Position numbers and translations under genes: made by a program
Assembly (NCBI GenBank): GCA_018648865.1
Contig: JABGQH010000013.1
Coordinates: 215,123-279,122, forward strand
Length of the DNA stretch: 64,000 nt
Reading direction: 5' to 3'
DNA from: Candidatus Peregrinibacteria bacterium
Lineage (GTDB): Bacteria > Patescibacteriota > Gracilibacteria > Peribacterales > Peribacteraceae
In this document: positions 1-7,344 of the stretch, piece by piece
Layout: every line of letters starts with the position of its first letter
Position numbering within the stretch: the stretch's first letter is position 1
The notes under the pieces: model-generated
Told to the model about the DNA's origin: nothing
What the model saw: the letters and a program-made list of their open reading frames with translations, nothing else
The model's database searches: none

Positions 1-113
1 AAGTATTAAATTCTTATGATAAAGAATAAATTATAAAAACCCACCTAAATCCCCCTGTTCTAACTAGTTTTGAAAGACCTGTTTTCTGAATCCTACAAAG
101 GTTTAATTAGGAT

Positions 114-605
114 TTGACAATCAAAATTGACAGTCGTAGTGTGAATGATATGAGTGGCCCACCAAGCGAAGCACAAATATTAGATTTAAGAGAAGTACAG
201 GCGGCTATTAGGCAGTCAGAGAAAGGCTCAGATGCAGAAGCAGACGAAAAAGATCCCACTGATGAAATAATAGCAATCTCTAGGGAATTAATAAGTAAGC
301 TTGCTCGTTTAAGTGATCTTGATGTCCCTGAAGTAAATATCATACGCACAGTTAATATTTTTTCTACGGAGCTACCAGAATTATTAAAAGGGCATAAAGA
401 TATACTGAACAATGAAATCCAAATCCCATCAGATGTTAATAACGGGGACGACACCGACCTATCAAAAAGAATTATAGAAATTACTAATATTCATACAAAA
501 AAGATGGAAGATGCACGAAGAACAAAGGCGCCAGTTGCAAATATTGTTCGCATAGCAAATAGCCTATTAGGGGAAATAGAATATTTAACTTTGTTTCAGG
601 ATTAA
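114..605 (+). CDS. Hypothetical helical protein with two related internal segments
   Basis: I do not recognise this 163-residue protein. It has no signal peptide or membrane segment and reads as mostly alpha-helical and acidic. Two segments resemble each other: residues about 72-95 (core VNIIRTVN) and about 140-160 (core ANIVRIAN), so it may be a two-repeat helical fold. The start is uncertain: TTG at 114, GTG at 141 and ATG at 150 are all in frame and none has a clear ribosome-binding site. The gene converges on the TPM-domain gene with only 9 bp between stop codons. Balanced amino-acid composition and tight packing argue that it is real. Confidence 0.55.
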   Translation: MTIKIDSRSVNDMSGPPSEAQILDLREVQAAIRQSEKGSDAEADEKDPTDEIIAISRELISKLARLSDLDVPEVNIIRTVNIFSTELPELLKGHKDILNNEIQIPSDVNNGDDTDLSKRIIEITNIHTKKMEDARRTKAPVANIVRIANSLLGEIEYLTLFQD

Positions 606-614
606 ATAACCAGA

Positions 615-1469
615 TCACCACCGCCCCCCTGCTCCACCGCCGCCGAAGCTACCTCCTCCAAAACCACCAAAGCCACCGCCTTTTCCACCACGACCGCCAC
701 CTAACCAATAGATCATTCCATGTTTTTTCCATTTACTACTGTGGGATGCATGGTTTTTTGAAACAATAAAATCAAATACAAATCCAAATAGTGCCAGAGC
801 AGGTAAAGCAAACCACCAACTCATAATTAACCATAAAATAAGACCTGCAGCCGCACCCAAAACTCCACCAAGCCACCAAGATTTAGTGCGTCCTAAAAAG
901 GCAATTAGAAATTCTAAGAATGCGATCCCAAAAAATATTAAATAGCCCCAAGGCAAACTGCCCTCCTGATCACGATCATATCTCTCTGCAGTATATTCAC
1001 CCCCAATGTGTAGCTTTAGCGCTTCTACCCCTGCTAGCAGGCCAGTGGAGTAGTCCTCTAATCGGAAGTGAGGGAGTATCTCTTCCTCTATAACTCCCTT
1101 TGCAACTATGTCGGGAACAGCCCCCTCTAATCCGTAGCCTGTGGCTATAAAAATCTCTCTATCTTCTAAACTAAATATAATCACTATTCCATTGTCGTTC
1201 TCGCTAGACCCTACCCCCCAAGCTCTACCAACTTCTACTGCGAAGTCTGCAATTACTTCTCCTTCTAGTGATGGAATCGCGAGGATTGCAATCTCGTTAG
1301 TTGTCTCTTGCTTATACAAACTTAATACACCCTCTAAATCACTTTCCTGCTGAGTTGTAAGAACCTGAGCGTGGTCAGTAACAAATCCATCATTATTAGG
1401 AACGTCTAACGCTAGCGTAGACGGAGCCCACAGAAATACTGCCGCTAAAACAATGGGGATAACTCGCAT
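615..1469 (-). CDS. TPM-domain (YgcG-type) membrane protein with Gly-rich tail
   Basis: Predicted 284-residue envelope protein. The start at 1469 is chosen over the longer frame because it opens directly with a signal peptide (MRVIPIVLAAVFLWAPSTLA). Residues about 28-155 form a TPM domain with the characteristic GYGLEGAVPD segment. Two membrane segments follow at about 173-230, and the protein ends in a Gly/Phe-rich tail with runs of GGG and a final GGRW, as in YgcG-type proteins. The exact biochemical role of this family is not settled. It lies 7 bp downstream of lemA, a pairing seen in many bacteria, so the two are probably co-transcribed and act together at the membrane. Confidence 0.85.
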   Translation of the reverse strand: MRVIPIVLAAVFLWAPSTLALDVPNNDGFVTDHAQVLTTQQESDLEGVLSLYKQETTNEIAILAIPSLEGEVIADFAVEVGRAWGVGSSENDNGIVIIFSLEDREIFIATGYGLEGAVPDIVAKGVIEEEILPHFRLEDYSTGLLAGVEALKLHIGGEYTAERYDRDQEGSLPWGYLIFFGIAFLEFLIAFLGRTKSWWLGGVLGAAAGLILWLIMSWWFALPALALFGFVFDFIVSKNHASHSSKWKKHGMIYWLGGGRGGKGGGFGGFGGGSFGGGGAGGRW

Positions 1470-1476
1470 AAAGTTT

Positions 1477-2046
1477 TTAGAACTCAACGGATGGTGCGTT
1501 TTCTGATCCGCCTGCACTCTCAAAGAAATCTGATGCTTGGTACCCAAATGCATTTGCTAAAAAGTTTCGTGGGAATACACGAATAAATACATTGTAGGAA
1601 CGCACAGATTCATTAAAGTCTTTTCTTGCTACAGCAATACGGTTCTCTGTTCCCTCTAGCTGTACCTGAAAGTCTCTAAAGTTCTGTGTAGCTTTTAGAT
1701 CTGGATAGTTTTCTACAGTTACCAAAAGTCTGGATAGAGCAGAATCAAAGCTGCCTGCAGCAGAAATCTTTTCAGACTGTGTGCCTGCACTCTGCCACTG
1801 TGTTCTGGCCTCTGTAACTTTTATAAATGTTTCCTGTTCAAAATCTACAGCCCCTTGAACAGTGGCTTGCAGATTTGGTATTAAATCAAAACGACGTTGG
1901 TACTGTGTTTCCACTTGTGCCCAACTGGTATCTAATGATGCCTTAGCTCTGATCAATCCGTTATAAGATGACCATACCCAAAGAGCTCCAAGTACAGCTA
2001 TACCAATTATTGCGATTAATGTAATTTTTGACTTTGATAGTTTCAT
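1477..2046 (-). CDS. lemA: LemA family protein
   Basis: A 189-residue membrane-anchored LemA protein. The chosen start (MKLSKSK) gives a short basic N-terminus followed by one membrane helix at about 8-26, then the long helical LemA domain. The family signature is visible around residues 45-60 (W-x2-VE-x-QYQRRFDLIPNL). LemA proteins are thought to be involved in envelope maintenance, but their molecular activity is unknown. Twelve extra codons upstream are excluded because a -10 element lies at 2073-2078. The gene leads a two-gene unit with the downstream TPM-domain gene. Confidence 0.9.
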   Translation of the reverse strand: MKLSKSKITLIAIIGIAVLGALWVWSSYNGLIRAKASLDTSWAQVETQYQRRFDLIPNLQATVQGAVDFEQETFIKVTEARTQWQSAGTQSEKISAAGSFDSALSRLLVTVENYPDLKATQNFRDFQVQLEGTENRIAVARKDFNESVRSYNVFIRVFPRNFLANAFGYQASDFFESAGGSENAPSVEF

Positions 2047-2072
2047 AAAAATAGTAGGAAAATACAAAGGGA

Positions 2073-2081
2073 ATTGTAGCA
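2073..2081 (-). promoter_or_regulatory. Extended -10 promoter of lemA
   Basis: On the minus strand this reads TGCTACAAT, an extended -10 element ending 26 nt before the lemA ATG. The same element at exactly the same distance precedes the DUF2339 gene at 5013, and both leaders share TTTTCC at the same offset, suggesting co-regulation. No convincing -35 is visible. Confidence 0.6.
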
Positions 2082-2119
2082 CAATCCTCTTATATTTTCC
2101 TTTAATATGATTCTAACTA

Positions 2120-3289
2120 TTAATTACTTTTTTCCTGGCTTACTTTCTCTTTTTTAGAAGAGTTAAATGTAGATCGTGCTGTAAATACAAAAAGTATTAG
2201 CAAAACTCCTCCTGCTCCACCCATACCTACCCATGGTAACCATGCATACTTCTCTGTAATTCTGCTTTCTTCGTCATCACAAGCATCACCAATTCCATCA
2301 CCATCTTCATCCTTTTGTCTTCTATTAGGATTGCCTATGCAATTGTCTTTCGAGTTAATTACTCCATCTAGATCAAAATCATCACACACATCTCCTCTAC
2401 CATTTTGGTTTTCATCAATTTGATCTGAATTAGCGATAGAAACACAATTATCATTGATATCTGGCATCCCATCTTGATCAATATCGGCAATAACAAAGTT
2501 AGGATTTTCCATAGATGGCGACTCTGGTAGTGCCATTACATCCTTGGCAGAGGAAAGATTTGCAGATTCCCCCACAGATAATTTAACGATCCTATCTGGA
2601 TTTAAATAAATCCTATAGCTGCTATCTGGCTGTGCAAGAAAGCGCAAGATACGTGATTGCTCTGTGGATACATCTTCTAAAGAAAAACGTAATTCATTTA
2701 TACGCAATGGCTGTCCGTAAGTTAATACTACTGCCCAAGAGTCGGACGTAATTTTTGGGAAGAATATGGTTTGCTGATGCATCTTTTTCTTTGCGACTAT
2801 TATACGATCTTGCCCATTAACAATCGCTCTAATTTCTATGTAAGTTGGCAGAGCAACATGATTATCTAGTAAAACACTTAAAGAGGAAGATGTAATAGGT
2901 TCGTCACTACTTATATTAATTTGAGCAGTGCCCTGCCTATTCTCTGAAAGAATAAAGTCTGAATATGTTCCCATATTGCCATCTACCATTCGGCTTGAAT
3001 TACTTACTTTTGGTATGGTCTCTATAATATAAGTTGGCTTTTCTGAAGTTTCCTTAAAATAATATGGCTCAAATGTTTCTGTTTCATTATTAAAGACACC
3101 GAAGTTCAGTCTTTCTATAAAACTATTTTCGATTGTAATATCTACGACTGTAGGGACGGTAATAGACAAGGAATCTATTTCTTTATACTTACGAAAAGAA
3201 GACTGTGCCTCTAAATTAGTAACTGCAGCATGTGCAGTAGCTGCAAATACAAAAAGTGCAATGGAGGGGATAATTATGTGAGTTTTCAT
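2120..3289 (-). CDS. Secreted, membrane-anchored protein with thrombospondin type 3 calcium-binding repeats
   Basis: A 389-residue surface protein. A signal peptide ([21 protein letters not shown]) is followed by a beta-rich region of about 240 residues that I cannot assign. At about 268-342 come tandem acidic repeats of the thrombospondin type 3 kind ([37 protein letters not shown]), which normally bind calcium. One C-terminal helix (about 348-372) and a short basic tail anchor it in the membrane. It starts 5 bp after the stop of the DUF2339 gene, so the two probably form an operon and may work in the same envelope complex; the role is unknown. Confidence 0.75.
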   Translation of the reverse strand: MKTHIIIPSIALFVFAATAHAAVTNLEAQSSFRKYKEIDSLSITVPTVVDITIENSFIERLNFGVFNNETETFEPYYFKETSEKPTYIIETIPKVSNSSRMVDGNMGTYSDFILSENRQGTAQINISSDEPITSSSLSVLLDNHVALPTYIEIRAIVNGQDRIIVAKKKMHQQTIFFPKITSDSWAVVLTYGQPLRINELRFSLEDVSTEQSRILRFLAQPDSSYRIYLNPDRIVKLSVGESANLSSAKDVMALPESPSMENPNFVIADIDQDGMPDINDNCVSIANSDQIDENQNGRGDVCDDFDLDGVINSKDNCIGNPNRRQKDEDGDGIGDACDDEESRITEKYAWLPWVGMGGAGGVLLILFVFTARSTFNSSKKEKVSQEKSN

Positions 3290-3294
3290 AATGA

Positions 3295-5013
3295 TTAAAT
3301 AGAATTGTTAGAAATAGAATCTGAACTATGTTTGCGTCCTATAAACGCGGTACTCATTAATAGTGCACCTATTAAGAAGAAGGTAATAATACGGCCTGAC
3401 ATTTCCATCCTCCAAACATCTACCAAAAATAGCCTTAGTACAACAAGTCCGAGTAAAGCCCCTCCATAAACTAGCAATCCCTTTATGTTCTTTATGCGCC
3501 CCGTTAGATTAGTAGCTAAACCAACAACAGTGTAAATAATTAGTGAAATCATAACTGCTGTGTCATCTACTAGCAGTAATGCTTTTAGTGTAAGCCATAT
3601 AAGTGCGAAGATATAAAATGACCCAACAACAAACAGGATCGAATTTACCTTTATTAAATCTTTGTCCTTGGTTTCTAAGGTAAGGCTTCTAAAGAACAAC
3701 GCAAGGCCAAGGAATGCACATCCTAATATTAATAATACAAAGAAATCTACATAAGGAATTTCATTGCGCCACCCGTAAGCCGAAAGACTCTCTATCGAAA
3801 GAAAAACCGATGGGATAAGAAGTAATATCAATTTTTGTGAAATGCGTAAGTTCTTTAAAAGAAGATAAGCAATCATTACAACTGACACAGCCTCAACTGT
3901 GTAAGCAATTGTTAGTGCAGCCCCCTGCAACTCTACAGCTGTAGCTGTTGCAAGCATTGCAATTCCTACACCTGCATAAACATAAAATGGCTCTTTCTTT
4001 TTCGTCGCTTTAAAAATAAAGAATGCACCAAATATAAATACAACCATCCAAAGACTTATAATCATGCTCTTCCAGTGATCTGGTGCAGAGCTAACTATCC
4101 AAAATAGAAGAAGTAGACCATTGCCTGCTGCTGTAATAAGGTCTGGCAACATATCTTTCCCCTTCAGCTTTAAAATACCAGTCGTGTTTGATGCAAAAAA
4201 CAATGCAGCAAAAATATATGCAATATAAAGAAGTGTGGATTGGTCACTACCAGCCTGCCCCGACATAAGTGGGATGCTATACAAAGAAATAATCACAAGA
4301 GCTACGGTAGTCAGCTCCCTCATCTTTGTAATAGATACAATCCAAAGCGTACCAGCCACAACAGCTAGTAAATATAAAAATAGCGCAACAAAATCTGGCG
4401 AAGGTGAGTTTGTAAGAAGTGGAGCAACGCTAGCCAAAATTAAACTAGCAATCGCTAATGGTTTGTTATTATATTTAACACTCACAAGAGCAACAAATGC
4501 AGTACTTAAAAACATAATCCCTAGTGCACTGGATGGTGTGAAATAACCATAGAACTCCCTAGCAGCAAAAGTAGTTAGCAGTATTGTGGTAGATCCAGTA
4601 ACCAAAAATATACTCCCCTGATGAACGTATTTACGCATTCTTATCCATCCAAAACTAAGCAGTAATACACCTGCAACAATACCAATTAAGATTCGCCCCA
4701 TTGGACCAATCCAATTATTTAAGAATGCATAAGTTGTAAGCCAACCAAATCCAATCAAAAGTAAAAGTGCTCCTAGCTTTAGTAGCCAGTCCTCTTTTAC
4801 CCAAGCAATCAGCAGATCTGCAGCCTCTGGTTTAGATTCATAAACCTGCTCTGGCATAGCAGATGGCGCTTGTTCTTGAGTCGCCTGTACCTCTGTCGCT
4901 GGCGCATTTGGAACCGCTCTTGCCCCTAGTCGTTCCTCTAGCTTATTTACTCGTTCTCTTAATTTAAAATAAAGAAAAAGCATAACGATGACTCCAATAA
5001 AAGTAAGATTCAT
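3295..5013 (-). CDS. DUF2339 polytopic membrane protein
   Basis: A 572-residue protein made almost entirely of membrane helices (about 14 or more). It begins with a short helix, a heptad-like charged stretch ([12 protein letters not shown]) and a polar linker at about 45-70. This architecture matches DUF2339 proteins, whose function is unknown. The longer reading frame adds 34 residues, but the ATG at 5013 is preferred because an extended -10 (TGCTACAAT) lies 26 nt upstream, inside the longer frame. It is the first gene of a pair with the thrombospondin-repeat protein. Confidence 0.8.
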   Translation of the reverse strand: MNLTFIGVIVMLFLYFKLRERVNKLEERLGARAVPNAPATEVQATQEQAPSAMPEQVYESKPEAADLLIAWVKEDWLLKLGALLLLIGFGWLTTYAFLNNWIGPMGRILIGIVAGVLLLSFGWIRMRKYVHQGSIFLVTGSTTILLTTFAAREFYGYFTPSSALGIMFLSTAFVALVSVKYNNKPLAIASLILASVAPLLTNSPSPDFVALFLYLLAVVAGTLWIVSITKMRELTTVALVIISLYSIPLMSGQAGSDQSTLLYIAYIFAALFFASNTTGILKLKGKDMLPDLITAAGNGLLLLFWIVSSAPDHWKSMIISLWMVVFIFGAFFIFKATKKKEPFYVYAGVGIAMLATATAVELQGAALTIAYTVEAVSVVMIAYLLLKNLRISQKLILLLIPSVFLSIESLSAYGWRNEIPYVDFFVLLILGCAFLGLALFFRSLTLETKDKDLIKVNSILFVVGSFYIFALIWLTLKALLLVDDTAVMISLIIYTVVGLATNLTGRIKNIKGLLVYGGALLGLVVLRLFLVDVWRMEMSGRIITFFLIGALLMSTAFIGRKHSSDSISNNSI

Positions 5014-5039
5014 GGCAGTGATTGGAAAAGTACACAGAA

Positions 5040-5048
5040 ATTGTAGCA
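5040..5048 (-). promoter_or_regulatory. Extended -10 promoter of the DUF2339 gene
   Basis: TGCTACAAT on the minus strand, ending 26 nt before the ATG at 5013. It is the twin of the lemA promoter at 2073-2081 in sequence and spacing. Confidence 0.55.
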
Positions 5049-5153
5049 CTAACCCCTGTTTAACCAGATACCCTTTTTTAAATAGGTAAATTATTAATGA
5101 TTGTTTCCTCGACAAGGAGGAGCCAATAATAGAAAATATTGGTCAGAATCAAT

Positions 5154-5285
5154 CACCCCTGCCCGGGTGGGTTTACACGGGCTATATTCGTTCTTTATTT
5201 TAGATTGATTAATATATTTAAGTGGAATTGGTAGACCTACCTTCGGTAGGCAGGCTTGCCTGCCGGCAGGCAGGCGCGCTAGCCT
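5154..5285 (+). repeat. Fragmented partial copy of the 5' half of tRNA-Leu
   Basis: Three blocks match consecutive parts of the intact tRNA-Leu region in the same order. 5154-5170 matches 5304-5320 (17 of 17), 5224-5236 matches 5322-5334 (13 of 13) and 5276-5285 matches 5335-5344 (10 of 10). They are separated by inserts of 53 bp (5171-5223) and 39 bp (5237-5275). The second insert is a GC-rich palindromic sequence. This looks like a duplicated tRNA 5' half broken by insertions. Confidence 0.65.
5236..5275. repeat. GC-rich palindromic insert element
   Basis: Dense overlapping hairpins: CCTACC/GGTAGG around a TTC loop (5236-5250), GCAGGC-TT-GCCTGC (5250-5263) and the perfect 14-bp palindrome GCCTGCCGGCAGGC (5258-5271). 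The composition contrasts with the AT-rich surroundings and it interrupts the tRNA-Leu fragment. It is probably a REP-like or MITE-like dispersed element. Confidence 0.6.
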
Positions 5286-5310
5286 CATTTCATCTTGAAT
5301 TAACACCCCT

Positions 5311-5397
5311 GCCCGGGTGGCGGAATTGGTAGACGCGCTAGCCTTAGGAGCTAGTAGGAGCAATCCTGTGGAAGTTCGAGTCTTCTCCCGGGCACCA
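5311..5397 (+). tRNA. tRNA-Leu (UAG anticodon)
   Basis: An 87-nt type II tRNA including an encoded CCA (5395-5397). The acceptor stem GCCCGGG/CCCGGGC, D-arm GGCGGAATTGGTAGAC and anticodon stem CTAGC/GCTAG around loop CTTAGGA (anticodon TAG) are visible. A long variable arm and a T-loop with GTTCGAG complete it. It reads CUN leucine codons. A broken copy of its 5' half lies just upstream. Confidence 0.95.
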
Positions 5398-5428
5398 GAA
5401 TAGAATTACATCAAACAACCAATAAGAA

Positions 5429-6688
5429 TTATCTACCTTGCAGAAACTGATAGATAGCCACTGAAACCTCGCTTCGTGTTAAAGCACGAGCGGGTGATAA
5501 GTAAGATGTTCTATCTGGAAAGAGGTTGTACTTTTTCGCAATGCCAGCGTATTGACTAAACCAATCAGAGCTAGAAACGTCTCTATAACTGAAAGGTAGG
5601 TTTGTCTGCAAATCAAAAGTCAACGTAAGCATCTTCAAAAATTCGGCTGTATTTACACCATCTGCTGGTTTAAATGTTCCATCAGGATGGCCGCTAATTA
5701 TTCCCTTGTTTGCTGCGGTAACTACATACTTGGTATACCACTGCCCATCAAGAACATCGGGGAATCTACCACTATTGGAAACATTGGATATTTCTCCAAA
5801 GCGAGCTAGTAACAAAAACTTTGCTGCCTCTGCTCTATTTACTGGGCGATCACCTTTAAATTCTCCATCAGGAAAACCTCCAATCACAGCTCTTCTGTAT
5901 AATTCTGCCGAAGCCCTACCTTCCAATGTGGAAAGCGATGTGTCTGGAAATGGATTGTCGTACGCATCAAAATTGACTAATACTTCATCTTCGTACCCTG
6001 CTGGAGGCAGTGGGTCATGCCCAGCAAAACACTCGTTACAAGAGGAATAGACTACTCCACCCCAGTCTGCACATGAATCTGTTGAAGGATACTGTTCACA
6101 TGACACTCCAGAAGAGAATTTCTTGCAGCAGCTTATAGTCTCTGGCTCTGGATCTCTTTCGGCAAAACACTCATTACAAGAGGAATAGACTTCTCCTCCC
6201 CAGTCTGCACATGAATCTGTTGAAGGATACTGTTCACATGCCACTCCAGCAGAGAATTTCTTGCAGCAGCTTATAGTATCTGACTTACGTTCAAGATAAT
6301 TCTGGCAATCTGCATTGCTACGAAAGGTATACTGCGAAGCACAATCTTCTTTGGCTTCCTCCATACACCGACCGCCGCCATTAGAAAACGGGGCATAACA
6401 ATTTACAAGTGTAGCTGTGCTTTTTTCCCTCCAATTTTGAGTGTAATACAACGTTTTACATTTAAAAGGTTCTTCAATGCCACCAAAGCGTGGTGTCCAG
6501 TTTCCTTCATCAGCGAAGATTTCCTTTATCTTTCTACAATATTCTAGTGTTCTTCTGGAGTCTGTATTGTGGTGAATATTTACGTTCCAGCCCTTACCAA
6601 AATACCGAGCCCTGCATACACCACCTTCTAGTACGCCAGCGTTGCCAAAACGTGCTGTAAAGTTCCCCTGATCCCAAAGCTCTTTCAC
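5429..6688 (-). CDS. C-terminal part of a Cys-rich S-layer-homology protein (downstream of an in-frame TAG)
   Basis: This 419-codon frame begins at a GTG inside a conserved domain and has no signal peptide, so it is unlikely to be an independent gene. It is in frame with the upstream frame (6800-7261). A single TAG at 6800-6802 separates them, and the 37 codons between continue the homology. It holds a second copy of the domain in the upstream frame (about residues 1-130) and two tandem Cys-rich repeats of about 40 residues sharing CEQYPSTDSCADWGG. It ends in three S-layer-homology modules (about 245-419; GGFPDGEFKGDRPVNRAEA, SGHPDGTFKPADGVNTAEF), which bind cell-wall polymers. The product would be a wall-anchored surface protein if the stop is bypassed. 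Confidence 0.75.
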   Translation of the reverse strand: MKELWDQGNFTARFGNAGVLEGGVCRARYFGKGWNVNIHHNTDSRRTLEYCRKIKEIFADEGNWTPRFGGIEEPFKCKTLYYTQNWREKSTATLVNCYAPFSNGGGRCMEEAKEDCASQYTFRSNADCQNYLERKSDTISCCKKFSAGVACEQYPSTDSCADWGGEVYSSCNECFAERDPEPETISCCKKFSSGVSCEQYPSTDSCADWGGVVYSSCNECFAGHDPLPPAGYEDEVLVNFDAYDNPFPDTSLSTLEGRASAELYRRAVIGGFPDGEFKGDRPVNRAEAAKFLLLARFGEISNVSNSGRFPDVLDGQWYTKYVVTAANKGIISGHPDGTFKPADGVNTAEFLKMLTLTFDLQTNLPFSYRDVSSSDWFSQYAGIAKKYNLFPDRTSYLSPARALTRSEVSVAIYQFLQGR

Positions 6689-7037
6689 TTCTTTACAGCG
6701 GCTAAGTGATGGATTGGATTGACCATGTCTTTTCCAGCAATCGTCATTGTTATCAAAGGAAAGATGAAGAGGGCAATCTTCTACGGCTTTCTTCTCACAC
6801 TAACCACCACCATTGGGCAACGAGGTATAACAAGTTACCTGTGTGCTTGTACTTTTTTCCCTCCAATTTTGAGTGTAATACAACGTTTTACATTTAAAAG
6901 GTTCTTCAATGCCACCAAAGCGTGGTGTCCAGTTTCCTTCATCAGCGAAGATTTCCTTTATCTTTCTACAATATTCTAGTGTTCTTCTGGAGTCTGTATT
7001 GTGGTGAATATTTACGTTCCAGCCCTTACCAAAATAC
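6421..7037 (-). repeat. 432-bp-period tandem duplication inside the S-layer-homology gene
   Basis: 6421-6605 and 6853-7037 are identical over 185 bp, offset by exactly 432 bp (144 codons), with near-identity continuing on both sides. It encodes two copies of a Cys-containing domain. Perfect identity suggests recent duplication or gene conversion. Confidence 0.85.
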
Positions 7038-7261
7038 AGAGCCCTGCATGCACCACCTTCTCGTACTGCCTCTGATCCAAAGCGTGCTGTGAAGTCTCCC
7101 TGATCCCAAAGTTCTTTCACTTCTTTACAGCGACTAAGTGATGTAGTTGAAGCATCGTACGCTTTAGCTGTTGAACTTAAGAAAAAACTACTTGTACCTG
7201 CCAGAACAACTAATGCAAAAGCACCCGTAGATAGTGTTTTAAGGAGAATAATTTTTTTCAT
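6800..7261 (-). CDS. N-terminal part of a Cys-rich S-layer-homology protein, ending at an in-frame TAG
   Basis: A 153-residue product starting with a signal peptide (residues 1-34, MKKIILLKTLSTGAFALVVL followed by a small-residue cleavage region). One copy of a Cys-containing domain follows (cores CKEVKELWDQGDFTARFGS, CRKIKEIFADEGNWTPRFGG). It stops after PNGGG at TAG 6800-6802. In the second copy of the domain the aligned codon is CGG (Arg), and the residues after the TAG (CEKKAVEDC) align with CMEEAKEDC. The frame therefore runs on into 5429-6688 as a 611-codon gene. Explanations are recent nonsense mutation, a sequence error, read-through, or release of the secreted domain alone. Confidence 0.75.
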   Translation of the reverse strand: MKKIILLKTLSTGAFALVVLAGTSSFFLSSTAKAYDASTTSLSRCKEVKELWDQGDFTARFGSEAVREGGACRALYFGKGWNVNIHHNTDSRRTLEYCRKIKEIFADEGNWTPRFGGIEEPFKCKTLYYTQNWREKSTSTQVTCYTSLPNGGG

Positions 7262-7332
7262 AATTATCAGAGAGGAACGTAATATCGTTGCGCACAGTGT
7301 AAACTACTTATAACATAAGTAAACAACGTATT

Positions 7333-7338
7333 GATAAT
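7333..7338 (+). promoter_or_regulatory. -10 element of the polysaccharide polymerase gene
   Basis: GATAAT (extended context TTGATAAT) ends 6 nt before the ATG at 7345, so transcription would begin at the start codon. No Shine-Dalgarno site is present. Confidence 0.4.
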
Positions 7339-7344
7339 AAATAC

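Noticed and set aside
5094..5363. Open frame of 89 codons on the minus strand
   Set aside because: It runs through the tRNA-Leu gene and the palindromic insert and has no coding character.
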